Both the position numbers and the translations under genes were made by a program. Shown here one piece after another: positions 26,254 through 35,059 of a stretch of DNA of 64,000 bases (its first letter is position 1; every line of letters begins with the position of its first letter). Under the pieces are notes generated by a model. That model saw only the letters and a list, made by a program, of their open reading frames with translations, was not told where the DNA came from and did not search any database. This DNA is from an uncultured Lachnospiraceae bacterium (GTDB lineage: Bacteria; Bacillota; Clostridia; Lachnospirales; Lachnospiraceae), in NCBI GenBank assembly GCA_910586645.1, contig CAJUIS010000013.1, forward strand, positions 1 to 64,000, in the 5' to 3' direction.

Positions 26254-27459
26254 ATGATAGAATTAAAAGGAAAATATAACGAAGCGAAAATTTTTACCGA
26301 CGTTGTGGATGAAACGTCTGTGTCCCAGGTGATTCTTCTGTTAAATCAGGAATTTGTATCGGGAAGCAAAATAAGGCTGATGCCGGATGTCCATGCCGGG
26401 GCCGGCTGTACGATTGGGACGACGATGACAATTACAGATAAAGTCGTTCCAAACCTTGTCGGCGTGGATATCGGCTGCGGCATGGAGACGATACGGGTCA
26501 AAGAAAAACATATTGAGCTTCAGAAGCTGGATAAACTGATTTATGAAAAAATTCCGTCCGGATTCTGTGTGCGGGAAAAAACGCACAGATATTTTGAAAA
26601 AGTTTGTCTGGAAGAACTGCACTGTTATAAATATATCCATGAAGTGCGGGCGGAAAAGAGCATGGGGACGTTAGGCGGCGGAAACCACTTTATTGAAGCC
26701 AATCAGGACGGGGCCGGAAATCTCTATCTTGTTGTGCATTCCGGAAGCCGTCATCTGGGGCTTGAGGTCTGCGGATATTATCAGGAAGAGGGCTATAAGG
26801 CATTAAACGGCTCCTCCAAAAAAGATATCGACGCTTTGATTTCGGAGCTTAAGGAACAGGGCAGGGAACGGGAAATTCAAAAGAGCATTGCAGAGTTAAA
26901 AAATACAAAAAGGACATGCATTCCAAAACAGCTTGCCTATGTATCCGGCGATTTGTTCCGGCAGTATATCCATGATATGAAAATTGTCCAGGAGTATGCG
27001 ATGCAGAACAGGCGGGCGATGATGGACGAGATTGTAAAGGGAATGAAACTGCATGTAACGGAACAGTTTACGACAATTCACAATTACATTGATACGGACG
27101 CTGGGATCCTGCGGAAAGGAGCGGTATCGGCTAAAAAAGGAGAAAAACTCCTGATTCCGATTAATATGAGGGACGGTTCTCTGATTTGCGTCGGAAAGGG
27201 AAATGAGGACTGGAACCAGTCCGCCCCGCACGGCGCAGGAAGGCTGATGAGCCGTTCCGCGGCAAAAGAGGCGTTTACCGTATCGGAATTTAAAAAGCAG
27301 ATGAACGGGATTTATACGACGTCTGTGAACCGGGACACTCTGGACGAGTGCCCGATGGCATACAAAGGGATGAAGGATATCACAGATCATATAGGGGATA
27401 CGGTTGAGATTTTGGATGTCATAAAGCCGGTTTATAATTTTAAAGCGGGAGGGGACTAA
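26254..27459 (+). CDS. RtcB-family RNA ligase
   Basis: Predicted GTP- and Mn-dependent ligase joining 2',3'-cyclic phosphate or 3'-phosphate RNA ends to 5'-OH ends, used in RNA repair. The product has 401 residues, shorter than the roughly 480 of archaeal tRNA-splicing RtcB and in line with shorter bacterial variants. Seen: PDVHAGAGCTIGTT, the metal Cys in GVDIGCGM, GGNHFIE, HSGSRHLG and the guanylylated His H326 in APHGAGRLMSR. The ATG at 26254 has AGAGAGGG upstream; the open frame continues further 5' without a better start. No archease or rtcA gene is nearby. Confidence 0.92.
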   Translation: MIELKGKYNEAKIFTDVVDETSVSQVILLLNQEFVSGSKIRLMPDVHAGAGCTIGTTMTITDKVVPNLVGVDIGCGMETIRVKEKHIELQKLDKLIYEKIPSGFCVREKTHRYFEKVCLEELHCYKYIHEVRAEKSMGTLGGGNHFIEANQDGAGNLYLVVHSGSRHLGLEVCGYYQEEGYKALNGSSKKDIDALISELKEQGREREIQKSIAELKNTKRTCIPKQLAYVSGDLFRQYIHDMKIVQEYAMQNRRAMMDEIVKGMKLHVTEQFTTIHNYIDTDAGILRKGAVSAKKGEKLLIPINMRDGSLICVGKGNEDWNQSAPHGAGRLMSRSAAKEAFTVSEFKKQMNGIYTTSVNRDTLDECPMAYKGMKDITDHIGDTVEILDVIKPVYNFKAGGD

Positions 27460-27468
27460 AGGTTTGAA

Positions 27469-27487
27469 GCGGTTTGCGGCAAACTGC
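27469..27487. terminator. Possible hairpin between rtcB-like and DUF6512-like genes
   Basis: Eight-pair stem GCGGTTTG / CAAACTGC with a CGG loop, between convergent genes. There is no T-tract on either side, so termination is uncertain. Confidence 0.35.
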
Positions 27488-27488
27488 C

Positions 27489-28004
27489 TTAAGTGCGCAA
27501 AGCGGCCGGATCGGCAAAAAGGAACAGATCCGGAGGATGATAGGAAAACCACAGAAAACAAAGAAAAAGAGTGCCTGTGAGAGCGAGTAAAAGAGGAGCA
27601 AGGGATTTAAGCCTGCAGGATTCCGTAAGTTTATAAACAGCAAAAAAAGCGGCCGCGGCGCTTAAGACAAAGGTGGCAAGATCCAGAAGAAAGACGTTTT
27701 GTCCAAGCAGGCAGGTATAGGCATAGAACAAAACGGGAATCAGAAACGTTCCCGTTAAAATGCCAAAGCAAACGGAAGAAATGATGCAGGGATACTCTGT
27801 CTTTAATTTTACAAACAGAATCAGTGAGTAAAACAGCATGGGAAAAAAGATTAATTTCATATGTTCCCATACGGATTCATTGACAGGAGAAAAAAGACCT
27901 GTAAGAAAATTTCTGTTTGTCCAGTCATACAGAAAATGCGAAAGCGTTCCTGTAATCAGAACAAAGCATATGCCAAGGACAGAAAAGCGTTTTAATGGAG
28001 TCAA
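27489..28004 (-). CDS. DUF6512-like integral membrane protein
   Basis: Small membrane protein of about 171 residues with five predicted hydrophobic helices and no catalytic motif. The opening segment (SHFLYDWTNRNFLTGLFSPV followed by NESVWEHMKL) fits what I remember of the DUF6512 family of Clostridia; function unknown. The start is taken as TTG at 28004, because GAGGTG lies 6 nt before it. A GTG at 28013 within that same Shine-Dalgarno is in frame and would add three residues. It converges with the rtcB-like gene and diverges from the formate/nitrite-type channel gene. Confidence 0.7.
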   Translation of the reverse strand: MTPLKRFSVLGICFVLITGTLSHFLYDWTNRNFLTGLFSPVNESVWEHMKLIFFPMLFYSLILFVKLKTEYPCIISSVCFGILTGTFLIPVLFYAYTCLLGQNVFLLDLATFVLSAAAAFFAVYKLTESCRLKSLAPLLLALTGTLFLCFLWFSYHPPDLFLFADPAALRT

Positions 28005-28159
28005 AGCAATCACCTCGTCAGCAGTATATGCAGGATCTGGGGGAATTATGCGGGAAGATTTCAGGAAATTAAGATTTTGTGGCGGTTTTGGCGGATTTAT
28101 GTTAATGTAGGTAAAGGGATTGTTGTTATTTGCATATATTCAAAAAAGGAGCGTGCATC

Positions 28160-28753
28160 ATGTCGGATTTAATCAGGCAGGCTATATTGGCGGGAGTGAT
28201 GGTGGGCATTGGAGTCGTTGCAAATGTTACGTCTCCGGATCGGTATATTGGCGCAATGCTGTTTAGCCTTGCGCTTCTTACAATTATAAAGTGCGGTTTG
28301 AAATTATATACGGGAAAAATCGGATTTTTTTCGTCGGAAAGAAAAAAAGATCTGGCCGTTATGCTGCTTTTTAACCTGTTTGGCGCACTGATCCCTACGG
28401 CGGGCATAGCGTGGTGCAGAGAAGAAGTCCTGGAGACAATCAGGGCGGCGTCAGCGGTGAAATTTGGCAACGGCGCGGCTGTTTTGTTTTTGTACGGACT
28501 GTTCTGCGGAACGCTGATGTTTGTGGCGGTCTATGCAAAAGAAACTGTGATTACGGTTTTTTGCATTATGGTTTTTATACTTTCCGGCTATGAACACTGT
28601 ATCGCGGACTTTATTTATCTGGCTGTGAATTTTTCCTGGATAAACGGCTGTAAATTTTTGGCAGTGATTGCAGGAAATTCTGCAGGCTCCATTGCGGCGC
28701 ATTATCTTATGGCGGAACAGAAAGAAATAAAACGGATGGAAAGAGAGGGATGA
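28160..28753 (+). CDS. Short formate/nitrite transporter (FNT) family channel
   Basis: Integral membrane protein of 197 residues, likely a six-helix FNT channel for a small monovalent anion. Landmarks are GVMVGIGVVANV in helix 1, the central His in SGYEHCIADFIYL, and IAGNSAGSIAAHYLM, the counterpart of the G-N-x-x-G segment. Classical FocA/NirC are about 270-285 residues; this one has shorter loops and termini, as in other compact Firmicute members. The ATG at 28160 is preferred over 28130 because GGAG lies properly before it. The antiporter gene follows after 1 nt, so the two are coupled. Confidence 0.85.
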   Translation: MSDLIRQAILAGVMVGIGVVANVTSPDRYIGAMLFSLALLTIIKCGLKLYTGKIGFFSSERKKDLAVMLLFNLFGALIPTAGIAWCREEVLETIRAASAVKFGNGAAVLFLYGLFCGTLMFVAVYAKETVITVFCIMVFILSGYEHCIADFIYLAVNFSWINGCKFLAVIAGNSAGSIAAHYLMAEQKEIKRMEREG

Positions 28754-28754
28754 T

Positions 28755-30392
28755 ATGGATTTTGCGCTGCTTTTGGCCGCGGCAGTCATTACTGCCTGTG
28801 TCTTTTGTAATCGTATCTCAAATAAATTTGGCATTCCTATGCTGCTGGCTTTTATTCTGCTGGGGATGTTTTTTGGTTCGGACGGAGTCGTCCATATTCC
28901 ATTTGATAATTTCAAGGCAGCGGAACAAATTTGTTCCGTCGCTTTGATTTTTATTATGTTTTACGGAGGGTTTGGAACGAAATGGAGCGTGGCAAAGCCT
29001 GTCGTGGGCAGAGCGGTATTACTGTCTTCGGCAGGGGTTATCCTTACGGCGGGGATGACAGGGCTGTTTTGTTTTTTTGCGCTTAAAATTGAGCCGGAAG
29101 AAAGCTTTTTGATTGGCGCCCTGATTAGTTCCACAGACGCTGCGTCTGTTTTTTCAATTCTGCGTTCCAGGCGGCTGAATTTAAAATACCGTACGGCGTC
29201 TTTGCTGGAGGTGGAGAGCGGAAGCAACGACCCGTGCTCTTATATGCTGACGACGATTTTACTTGGAATTATGAGCGGAAAGGGGATTGGAGCCGGGGAC
29301 ATTGCTCTGACTTTATCTGCGCAGATTTTGTTTGGGCTGGGAGCCGGAGGGATCCTTTCATATATGACGGTTGGGATTTTAAAGAAGTTTTCGTTTACAA
29401 CGGAGGGCTTTGACGCGGTTTTCGTGTTCGGTATGGTTTTATTTTCCTATGCCGTTCCAACGGCCATTGGAGGAAACGGTTATTTATCTGCGTACATATT
29501 CGGCATACTTCTCGGAAACCGTAAATTAAAGACAAAAAAAGCCCTGGTGCATTTTTTTGACGGGATTACAGGTCTGATGCAGATGCTTTTATTTTTTCTG
29601 CTGGGACTTTTGTCATTTCCCTCAAAGATGCCGGAGATTTTGGGCGTTGGATTTGCGATTGCCATTTTTCTGACATTTATAGCAAGGCCGGCTGCAGTGG
29701 CGCTTCTGCTGGGGCCGTTTCATTCCAGACTCAACCAGCAGATTTTCATATCGGCGGCAGGGCTTCGCGGAGCGGCGTCTATTGTATTTGCAATTATGGC
29801 AGTGACCAGCGGAGCTGCGATTTCGTATGATGTATTTCATATCGTCTTTTTCATTGTATTGTTTTCCATATTGCTGCAGGGCACGCTTCTGCCTTTTGCG
29901 GCGCGAAAACTGGACATGATTGATGAAAAAGAAGACGTGCTGAAGACGTTTTCCGATTATACGGAAGAAGTCCCGGTGCAGTTTATTGAATTCCGCGTTA
30001 AGAAAAATCATCCATGGGCGGGAAGCATGGTAAAAGATATTCTCCTTCCGCCGGAGACTCTGCTGGTTCAGATCAGAAGAAAGGACAGCAAAGAGATGGT
30101 TACGCCGGATGGAAATACCGTGTTAAACGAAGGGGACAGAATGGTTTTAAGCGCCAGGGCGAACGGCATTGCAAAAGACGTGGAGCTTTCAGAAATTACC
30201 CTGGACGGCGAAAACGAATGGGCCGAAAAGAGAATATCAGACATCAATCTTGAAGCGGGAAGGCTGGTTGTTATGGTGCAGAGAGGAGAAGACGTAATTA
30301 TTCCAAACGGAAAGACGCTTCTGCAGGAAGGCGACGTGCTTGTGATCAAGGAGAGCCGCGGCCCTATAATGAAGCGCAGAGAAAAACGATAA
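28755..30392 (+). CDS. Cation/proton antiporter with TrkA-C domains (NhaP2/CvrA type)
   Basis: CPA1-type monovalent cation/proton antiporter of 545 residues, probably K+/H+ or Na+/H+. About twelve membrane helices span residues 1-395, with the ion-site motifs SSTDAASVF and EVESGSNDPCSYML. The cytoplasmic tail (about 410-545) holds one TrkA-C-like domain around VKDILLPPETLLVQIRRK and a second related half ending in LLQEGDVLVIKES. Such tails bind nucleotides or ligands that gate transport. The gene starts 1 nt after the FNT gene, suggesting coupled export or pH control, which is inference. Confidence 0.88.
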   Translation: MDFALLLAAAVITACVFCNRISNKFGIPMLLAFILLGMFFGSDGVVHIPFDNFKAAEQICSVALIFIMFYGGFGTKWSVAKPVVGRAVLLSSAGVILTAGMTGLFCFFALKIEPEESFLIGALISSTDAASVFSILRSRRLNLKYRTASLLEVESGSNDPCSYMLTTILLGIMSGKGIGAGDIALTLSAQILFGLGAGGILSYMTVGILKKFSFTTEGFDAVFVFGMVLFSYAVPTAIGGNGYLSAYIFGILLGNRKLKTKKALVHFFDGITGLMQMLLFFLLGLLSFPSKMPEILGVGFAIAIFLTFIARPAAVALLLGPFHSRLNQQIFISAAGLRGAASIVFAIMAVTSGAAISYDVFHIVFFIVLFSILLQGTLLPFAARKLDMIDEKEDVLKTFSDYTEEVPVQFIEFRVKKNHPWAGSMVKDILLPPETLLVQIRRKDSKEMVTPDGNTVLNEGDRMVLSARANGIAKDVELSEITLDGENEWAEKRISDINLEAGRLVVMVQRGEDVIIPNGKTLLQEGDVLVIKESRGPIMKRREKR

Positions 30393-30398
30393 ATAAAA

Positions 30399-30427
30399 TT
30401 GACAAGACCGCGTTCCTGTGTTAGTCT
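30399..30427 (+). promoter_or_regulatory. Possible promoter of the amino acid ABC operon
   Basis: Perfect TTGACA (30399-30404) followed after 17 bp by a poor -10, TAGTCT (30422-30427). A second candidate -10 (TATAAA at 30427) is too distant. The leader would be about 50 nt. Confidence 0.35.
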
Positions 30428-30485
30428 ATAAAAGCAATTTATTATGGTAAAGTGATACTATGATATCACAGAAGAGGAGGATTTT

Positions 30486-31358
30486 ATGAAAAAAATAATC
30501 GCTATGGCATTATTGGCGGGGATGACGCTTTCAATGACGGCGTGCGGAAATGAAAAGACGGACGATACAAAGACGGACGCTCCTGCAGACGAAGGCGGCA
30601 CACAGGAAGCCGACGTGAAGGAAGCGTCTGACGGAAAGACGTTTACCGTAGGCTTTGACCAGGATTTCCCGCCGTTTGGCTATGTGGGAGACGACGGTGA
30701 ATTTACCGGATTTGATATTGAGATGGCAACGGAGTGCGCAAAGCGTATGGGAAAAGAAATCGTGCTTCAGCCGATTGACTGGGACGCGAAGGATATGGAG
30801 CTTGAGTCCGGTACGATCGACTGTATCTGGAACGGATTTACCATGAACGGAAGAGAAGACCAGTATACATGGAGCGATTCTTATATGGATAACACCCAGG
30901 TGGTCATTACGAAAAAAGATTCCGGAATTACGGCGTTGTCAGATCTGGCCGGCAAGATTGTGGAAGTGCAGAAGGAATCCTCCGCGCAGTCGGCGCTTGA
31001 AGATGAAGATCACACGGAGCTTTTGGCTTCCTTTGGAGAATTTCTGCAGGTTGCGGAATACAATACGGCGTTTATGGATCTGGAATCCGGGGCTGTAGAT
31101 GCAATTGCAATTGATATCGGCGTTGCGAACTTCCAGTTAGAGGGAAAAGAAGACGATTATATCATTCTGGACGAAGTGATTTCTTCCGAGCAGTACGCAG
31201 TCGGATTTTTAAAAGGCAACGAGGCGCTGCGCGACGAAGTGCAGAATACGCTGATGGAAATGGTGGACGACGGTGTGTTTGCGGAAATTTCAGACAAGTA
31301 TTTTGGATATGACGTCTGCACGTTAAAGGGCGGCGAAGAAGAGGCTGCGACAGAATAA
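30486..31358 (+). CDS. Polar amino acid ABC transporter, substrate-binding lipoprotein
   Basis: Extracellular binding protein of 290 residues for an amino acid importer. A lipoprotein signal ends at C20 (LSMTACG), so the mature protein is anchored to the membrane by lipid. After an acidic spacer the SBP_bac_3 fold starts with FTVGFDQDFPPFGYVGDDG and EFTGFDIEMATECAKRMG. Later WNGFTMNGREDQYTWSDSYM and VDAIAIDIGVANF are typical of this family. It lies directly upstream of the matching permease (24 nt) and ATPase. The exact amino acid cannot be read; cystine, glutamine and arginine are common for this group. Confidence 0.93.
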   Translation: MKKIIAMALLAGMTLSMTACGNEKTDDTKTDAPADEGGTQEADVKEASDGKTFTVGFDQDFPPFGYVGDDGEFTGFDIEMATECAKRMGKEIVLQPIDWDAKDMELESGTIDCIWNGFTMNGREDQYTWSDSYMDNTQVVITKKDSGITALSDLAGKIVEVQKESSAQSALEDEDHTELLASFGEFLQVAEYNTAFMDLESGAVDAIAIDIGVANFQLEGKEDDYIILDEVISSEQYAVGFLKGNEALRDEVQNTLMEMVDDGVFAEISDKYFGYDVCTLKGGEEEAATE

Positions 31359-31381
31359 GAGGCGCGCTGCGGGAGGTTAAG

Positions 31382-32032
31382 ATGAGTTTACAGGTTATGA
31401 TGCAGCAGCTTGCGGGAGGAATGCTTACAACGTTTCAGATTTTTATTCTGACGCTTTTGTTTTCCCTGCCTTTAGGGCTTCTGGTTTCCTTTGGAAGGAT
31501 GTCAAAGAATGTTCTGGTAAGAGGCGCTGCCAAGCTGTATATTTCCATTATGCGGGGGACTCCGCTGATGCTGCAGCTTCTGGTCGTTTATTTCGGCCCT
31601 TATTACATATTTGGCATTGGAATTACATCAGGCTACCGCGCTTATGCAGTCGTGATTGCGTTTGCGGTTAATTATGCGGCGTATTTTGCAGAGATCTACC
31701 GGGGCGGAATTGAGTCGATGTCTAAGGGGCAGTATGAGGCGGCCAGGGTTTTGGGCTATACGAAGGCGCAGACGTTTTTTAAAATCATTTTTCCGCAGGT
31801 AATCAAGCGGATTCTTCCTTCCGTGACGAACGAAGTGATTACGCTGGTCAAAGACACGTCCCTGGCTTTTTCGATCGCATATGTTGAAATGTTTACGACG
31901 GCAAAGGCAATTGCGGCTTCCCAGAAAAGCATGGTTCCGTTAATGGCGGCAGGAGTGTTTTATTATGTGTTTAACTTTATCGTCGCTTCTTTGATGGAAT
32001 TTTGGGAAAAGAAGCTTGGTTATTACAGTTAG
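31382..32032 (+). CDS. Polar amino acid ABC transporter permease
   Basis: Membrane subunit of 216 residues of the HisM/GlnP type, with about five helices. It has the RGTPLMLQLLVVYFG segment and an EAA loop (ARVLGYTKAQTFFKIIFPQV) that contacts the ATPase. A GGGAGGTTAAG site precedes the ATG. It lies between the binding-protein and ATPase genes at 23 and 12 nt, one operon. A single permease gene implies a homodimeric pore. Confidence 0.93.
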   Translation: MSLQVMMQQLAGGMLTTFQIFILTLLFSLPLGLLVSFGRMSKNVLVRGAAKLYISIMRGTPLMLQLLVVYFGPYYIFGIGITSGYRAYAVVIAFAVNYAAYFAEIYRGGIESMSKGQYEAARVLGYTKAQTFFKIIFPQVIKRILPSVTNEVITLVKDTSLAFSIAYVEMFTTAKAIAASQKSMVPLMAAGVFYYVFNFIVASLMEFWEKKLGYYS

Positions 32033-32044
32033 GAGGTCGCCGCA

Positions 32045-32806
32045 ATGAAGCTGCTTGAAATGAATCATGTGAAGAAGAGTTTTGACGGGAACTCTGTTTT
32101 AAAAAATATCAGTTTCTCTGTGGAGGAAGGGGAAGTTGTGTCGATTATCGGGCCTTCCGGTTCCGGGAAGTCCACGCTTCTGCGCTGTGCGACGCTTCTT
32201 GAGACGATGGATGACGGGGATTTGTATTATCTGGGGGAAAAAGCGGCAAAAAGTGAGAACGGGCGTGCGGTGTACGCGCCTGCTGCAGAGTTAAAGAAGG
32301 TTGAGCGCCAGTTTGGGCTGGTGTTTCAGAATTTCAATCTGTTTCCCCATTATTCCGTTTTAAAAAACATTATGGATGCGCCTGTCTGCGTACAGAAAAG
32401 AGATAAATCGGAAGTTTATGAAGAAGCGCTTAAGCTGCTTTCCAAAATGGGGCTTTGTGACAGGGCGGATTACTATCCCTGCCAGCTTTCCGGCGGACAG
32501 CAGCAGAGGGTTTCAATTGCAAGGGCGCTTGCGATGAAGCCGAAAATTTTATTTTTTGATGAACCGACTTCCGCACTGGATCCGGAGCTGACCGGAGAAA
32601 TTTTAAAAGTCATTACAGAGCTTGCGAAAGAAAAAATGACGATGGTCATTGTGACGCATGAGATGTATTTTGCAAAAGACGTGTCGGATCGGATGATTTT
32701 TATGGATCAGGGAGTGATTGTGGAGGAGACGGTTCCGGAAGAACTGTTTGCTTCAGAGAATCAGCGCACGAGAGAATTTCTTGGCAAATACCATATACAG
32801 GGTTAA
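32045..32806 (+). CDS. Polar amino acid ABC transporter ATP-binding protein
   Basis: ATPase subunit of 253 residues of the GlnQ/HisP type. Walker A is GPSGSGKST, the Q-loop is in [18 protein letters not shown], the signature is LSGGQQQR, and Walker B is [15 protein letters not shown], with the switch His in VTHEM. A TAGGAGGTCGCC site lies before the ATG. It is the last gene of the importer operon, followed by a hairpin terminator. Confidence 0.94.
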   Translation: MKLLEMNHVKKSFDGNSVLKNISFSVEEGEVVSIIGPSGSGKSTLLRCATLLETMDDGDLYYLGEKAAKSENGRAVYAPAAELKKVERQFGLVFQNFNLFPHYSVLKNIMDAPVCVQKRDKSEVYEEALKLLSKMGLCDRADYYPCQLSGGQQQRVSIARALAMKPKILFFDEPTSALDPELTGEILKVITELAKEKMTMVIVTHEMYFAKDVSDRMIFMDQGVIVEETVPEELFASENQRTREFLGKYHIQG

Positions 32807-32809
32807 ACT

Positions 32810-32846
32810 ATATGCGGATTCGGACAATAGAGCCAAATCCGCATAT
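32810..32846 (+). terminator. Terminator of the amino acid importer operon
   Basis: Perfect 11-bp arms ATATGCGGATT / AATCCGCATAT around a 15-nt loop, followed by TTTTATAA. It begins 4 nt after the stop codon. Confidence 0.8.
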
Positions 32847-32905
32847 TTTATAAGGGTTTGGGAATTCTTTAAAAGAAATCAAATAAAAAACAGGAGGAAA
32901 ATGAA

Positions 32906-33859
32906 GTGGCACAGGTAAACATAAGGAAAGTGGCGATGATTGGATGCGGGTTTGTAGGCTCAGCATCGGCGTTCTGCCTGATGCAGAGCGGTCTGTTTTC
33001 AGAAATGGTATTGATTGACGCAGACAAAGAGCGCGCCGAAGGCGAGGCGCTTGATATTGGACACGGCGTTCCGTTTGCAAAGCAGATGAAAATTTATGCC
33101 GGGGACTACGACGACATTGCAGATGCGGCAATCATCATTATTACTGCGGGGGCAAACCAGAAACCGGAAGAGACAAGGCTTGATCTGGTGCATAAGAATG
33201 TTGCGATTTTTAAAAGCATCATTCCGGAGATTGCAAAAAGAAACTGTCAGGGAGTTTTGCTCGTCGTGTCGAATCCGGTGGACATTTTAACGTATACGGC
33301 GCTGAAACTTTCCGGATTTACGGAAAACAGGGTCATTGGTTCCGGCACGGTTTTAGATACGGCAAGACTGAAATGCGAGCTTGGCGAACACCTTTCGGTA
33401 GACAGCAGAAGCGTGCATGCATTTATTATCGGGGAACATGGAGACAGCGAGATTGCCGCATTCAGCAGCGCCAATGTGTCAGGAATCGCATTGAGCGAGT
33501 TCTGTGAGCTGCGCGGGCATTATGCGCACGATGAGAATTCCCAGCAGATTGCAGAACGCGTCAAAAACAGTGCTTATGACATTATTAAGAAAAAGCGGGC
33601 GACGTATTACGGCATTGCGATGGCGGTAAAACGTATTTGTGAAGTCATTATCCGGGATGAGAAATCAATTCTTCCGGTATCGTCCATGATGCATGGGGCA
33701 TACGGAATCGAAGATGTTGTGCTTAGTATGCCCGCAGTCGTTGGAAAGAACGGCGTGGAGAGCCAGGTGCCGATTCCCCTCAGCCAAGAGGAAATCGAAA
33801 AGCTGCGTCTTTCTGCAGAGACGTTAAAGAAGATTCTTTCGGATGTGGAATGGGAATAG
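32906..33859 (+). CDS. ldh: L-lactate dehydrogenase
   Basis: Reduces pyruvate to L-lactate with NADH at the end of fermentation; 317 residues. It has the NAD fold start MIGCGFVGSA, the loop residues Q85 and R91 in NQKPEETR (Gln at this place marks lactate rather than malate dehydrogenase), and the catalytic H178 in GEHGDSE. The start is GTG at 32906, since CAGGAGGAAAATGAA places it properly; the ATG at 32901 is out of frame. It converges on an aminotransferase gene with only 3 nt between stops. Confidence 0.94.
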   Translation: MAQVNIRKVAMIGCGFVGSASAFCLMQSGLFSEMVLIDADKERAEGEALDIGHGVPFAKQMKIYAGDYDDIADAAIIIITAGANQKPEETRLDLVHKNVAIFKSIIPEIAKRNCQGVLLVVSNPVDILTYTALKLSGFTENRVIGSGTVLDTARLKCELGEHLSVDSRSVHAFIIGEHGDSEIAAFSSANVSGIALSEFCELRGHYAHDENSQQIAERVKNSAYDIIKKKRATYYGIAMAVKRICEVIIRDEKSILPVSSMMHGAYGIEDVVLSMPAVVGKNGVESQVPIPLSQEEIEKLRLSAETLKKILSDVEWE

Positions 33860-33862
33860 GGA

Positions 33863-34957
33863 TCATTTTTCATCCAAAAGGCAGGACAAAAGGCGGTCAT
33901 TGTCCTTCGGCATCATAAAGCAGAAGCGTATATATTTCTGATCCAGAAAAGGAAAGGTGGAACAGTCCCGGATCATAAGCCCTTTGCGGATAGTGCGGTC
34001 AAATAAGTCCTGTGAGGTGACATTTTTTTTGAGGATTTTGGCAAGCAGGAAATTCGCGCTGGCAGGATAGGGTTTAAAATCCGGGCTTTTTTGCAGCATA
34101 TTGTAGATTCGCGTCCGTTCAGCGGAAATCAGAGCTTTTGTTTTCCGGATGTAATCTTCGTCTGTAAACATCAGTTCTCCTGCAATGACGGCAAGGGAAT
34201 TGATGGTCCAGGGATTTTTCCTTGTATTGATGGATTTGATCAGATCCCGGTTTCCGGTTACGGCATATCCAAGCCGGAGTCCGGGAGCTGCGAAAAACTT
34301 GGCGGTTCCCCGCAGGATAATAATGTTATTATAATAATGCGTCAGAGGTATGGACGTAATTTCATCCATATTTTCGGCAAATTCCACATAAGTTTCATCT
34401 GCCATAACGAAAATATCGTGTTGTTTGCACACGTCTAAAATCTGCCGCATCTGGGTTCTTGTAATGGCGGAAGAGGTGGGGTTGTTTGGGTTGCAGATAA
34501 CAAGAAGGTCGATGCTTTCATTCAGGCGTTCCATAAAATCGGAAAGATCCAGACGGAAATCATCTTTTTCTTTCAGCGGATAGTAGTGAGCCGTTCCGCC
34601 GCCCAGAAAAATTTCGCGTTCGTATTCGGAATAGGTAGGGCCTAAAATCAGGGCTTTTTTTGGATGCTCGATTTGAATGAACAGGGAAATCAGCTCGGTG
34701 GAGCCGTTGCCTACGATGATATTTTCGATATCGGAATGGACATAATCCGCGATACAGCGGCGGAGAGAAGCATACTCCCTGTCCGGATAGGCCGTTATGG
34801 CGTCAAGATGCGCAGACAGGGTTTTTCTCATGCCGGGGGAAATGCCAAGTGGGTTGACATTGGCCGAAAAGCTGATGATGTCTTCTTTTCTGATGCCGTA
34901 ACTTTGTTCGATTTGTTCGAGATCGCTGCCGTGGAAATGATCTTTATGTTTTAACAT
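33863..34957 (-). CDS. PLP-dependent aminotransferase, CobD/HisC family
   Basis: Fold-type I PLP enzyme of 364 residues. The opening HGSDLEQIEQSYG with SFSANVNPLG resembles threonine-phosphate decarboxylase (CobD), which shares ancestry with histidinol-phosphate aminotransferase. Cofactor landmarks are NPNNPTS, ADETYVEF, the lysine in RGTAKFFAAPG and LRLGYAVTG. The start at 34957 is chosen for GGAGGT 9 nt upstream; an upstream in-frame ATG adds 13 residues without such a site. No cobalamin or histidine genes are near, so decarboxylase and transaminase roles cannot be separated here. Confidence 0.85.
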   Translation of the reverse strand: MLKHKDHFHGSDLEQIEQSYGIRKEDIISFSANVNPLGISPGMRKTLSAHLDAITAYPDREYASLRRCIADYVHSDIENIIVGNGSTELISLFIQIEHPKKALILGPTYSEYEREIFLGGGTAHYYPLKEKDDFRLDLSDFMERLNESIDLLVICNPNNPTSSAITRTQMRQILDVCKQHDIFVMADETYVEFAENMDEITSIPLTHYYNNIIILRGTAKFFAAPGLRLGYAVTGNRDLIKSINTRKNPWTINSLAVIAGELMFTDEDYIRKTKALISAERTRIYNMLQKSPDFKPYPASANFLLAKILKKNVTSQDLFDRTIRKGLMIRDCSTFPFLDQKYIRFCFMMPKDNDRLLSCLLDEK

Positions 34958-34974
34958 TATGCTGATACCTCCGG

Positions 34975-35003
34975 TTGAATTTGTAAGACAGATCATATAT
35001 AAT
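34975..35003 (+). promoter_or_regulatory. Promoter of the DUF5717/DUF5716 operon
   Basis: TTGAAT (34975-34980), exactly 17 bp, then TATAAT (34998-35003). The transcript would begin near 35010, about 50 nt before the GTG start at 35060. Confidence 0.75.
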
Positions 35004-35011
35004 TATCTGTA

Positions 35012-35039
35012 ATTATAAACGTTTTAAATAAAAATGCAA
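35012..35039 (-). promoter_or_regulatory. Promoter of the CobD/HisC-type aminotransferase gene
   Basis: On the - strand: TTGCAT (35039-35034), 16-bp spacer, TATAAT (35017-35012). It faces the promoter of the DUF5717 operon; the two -10 boxes are 8 bp apart, so RNA polymerase binding at one should hinder the other. Confidence 0.65.
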
Positions 35040-35059
35040 CAGAGAAGTGGGGAGACAGT

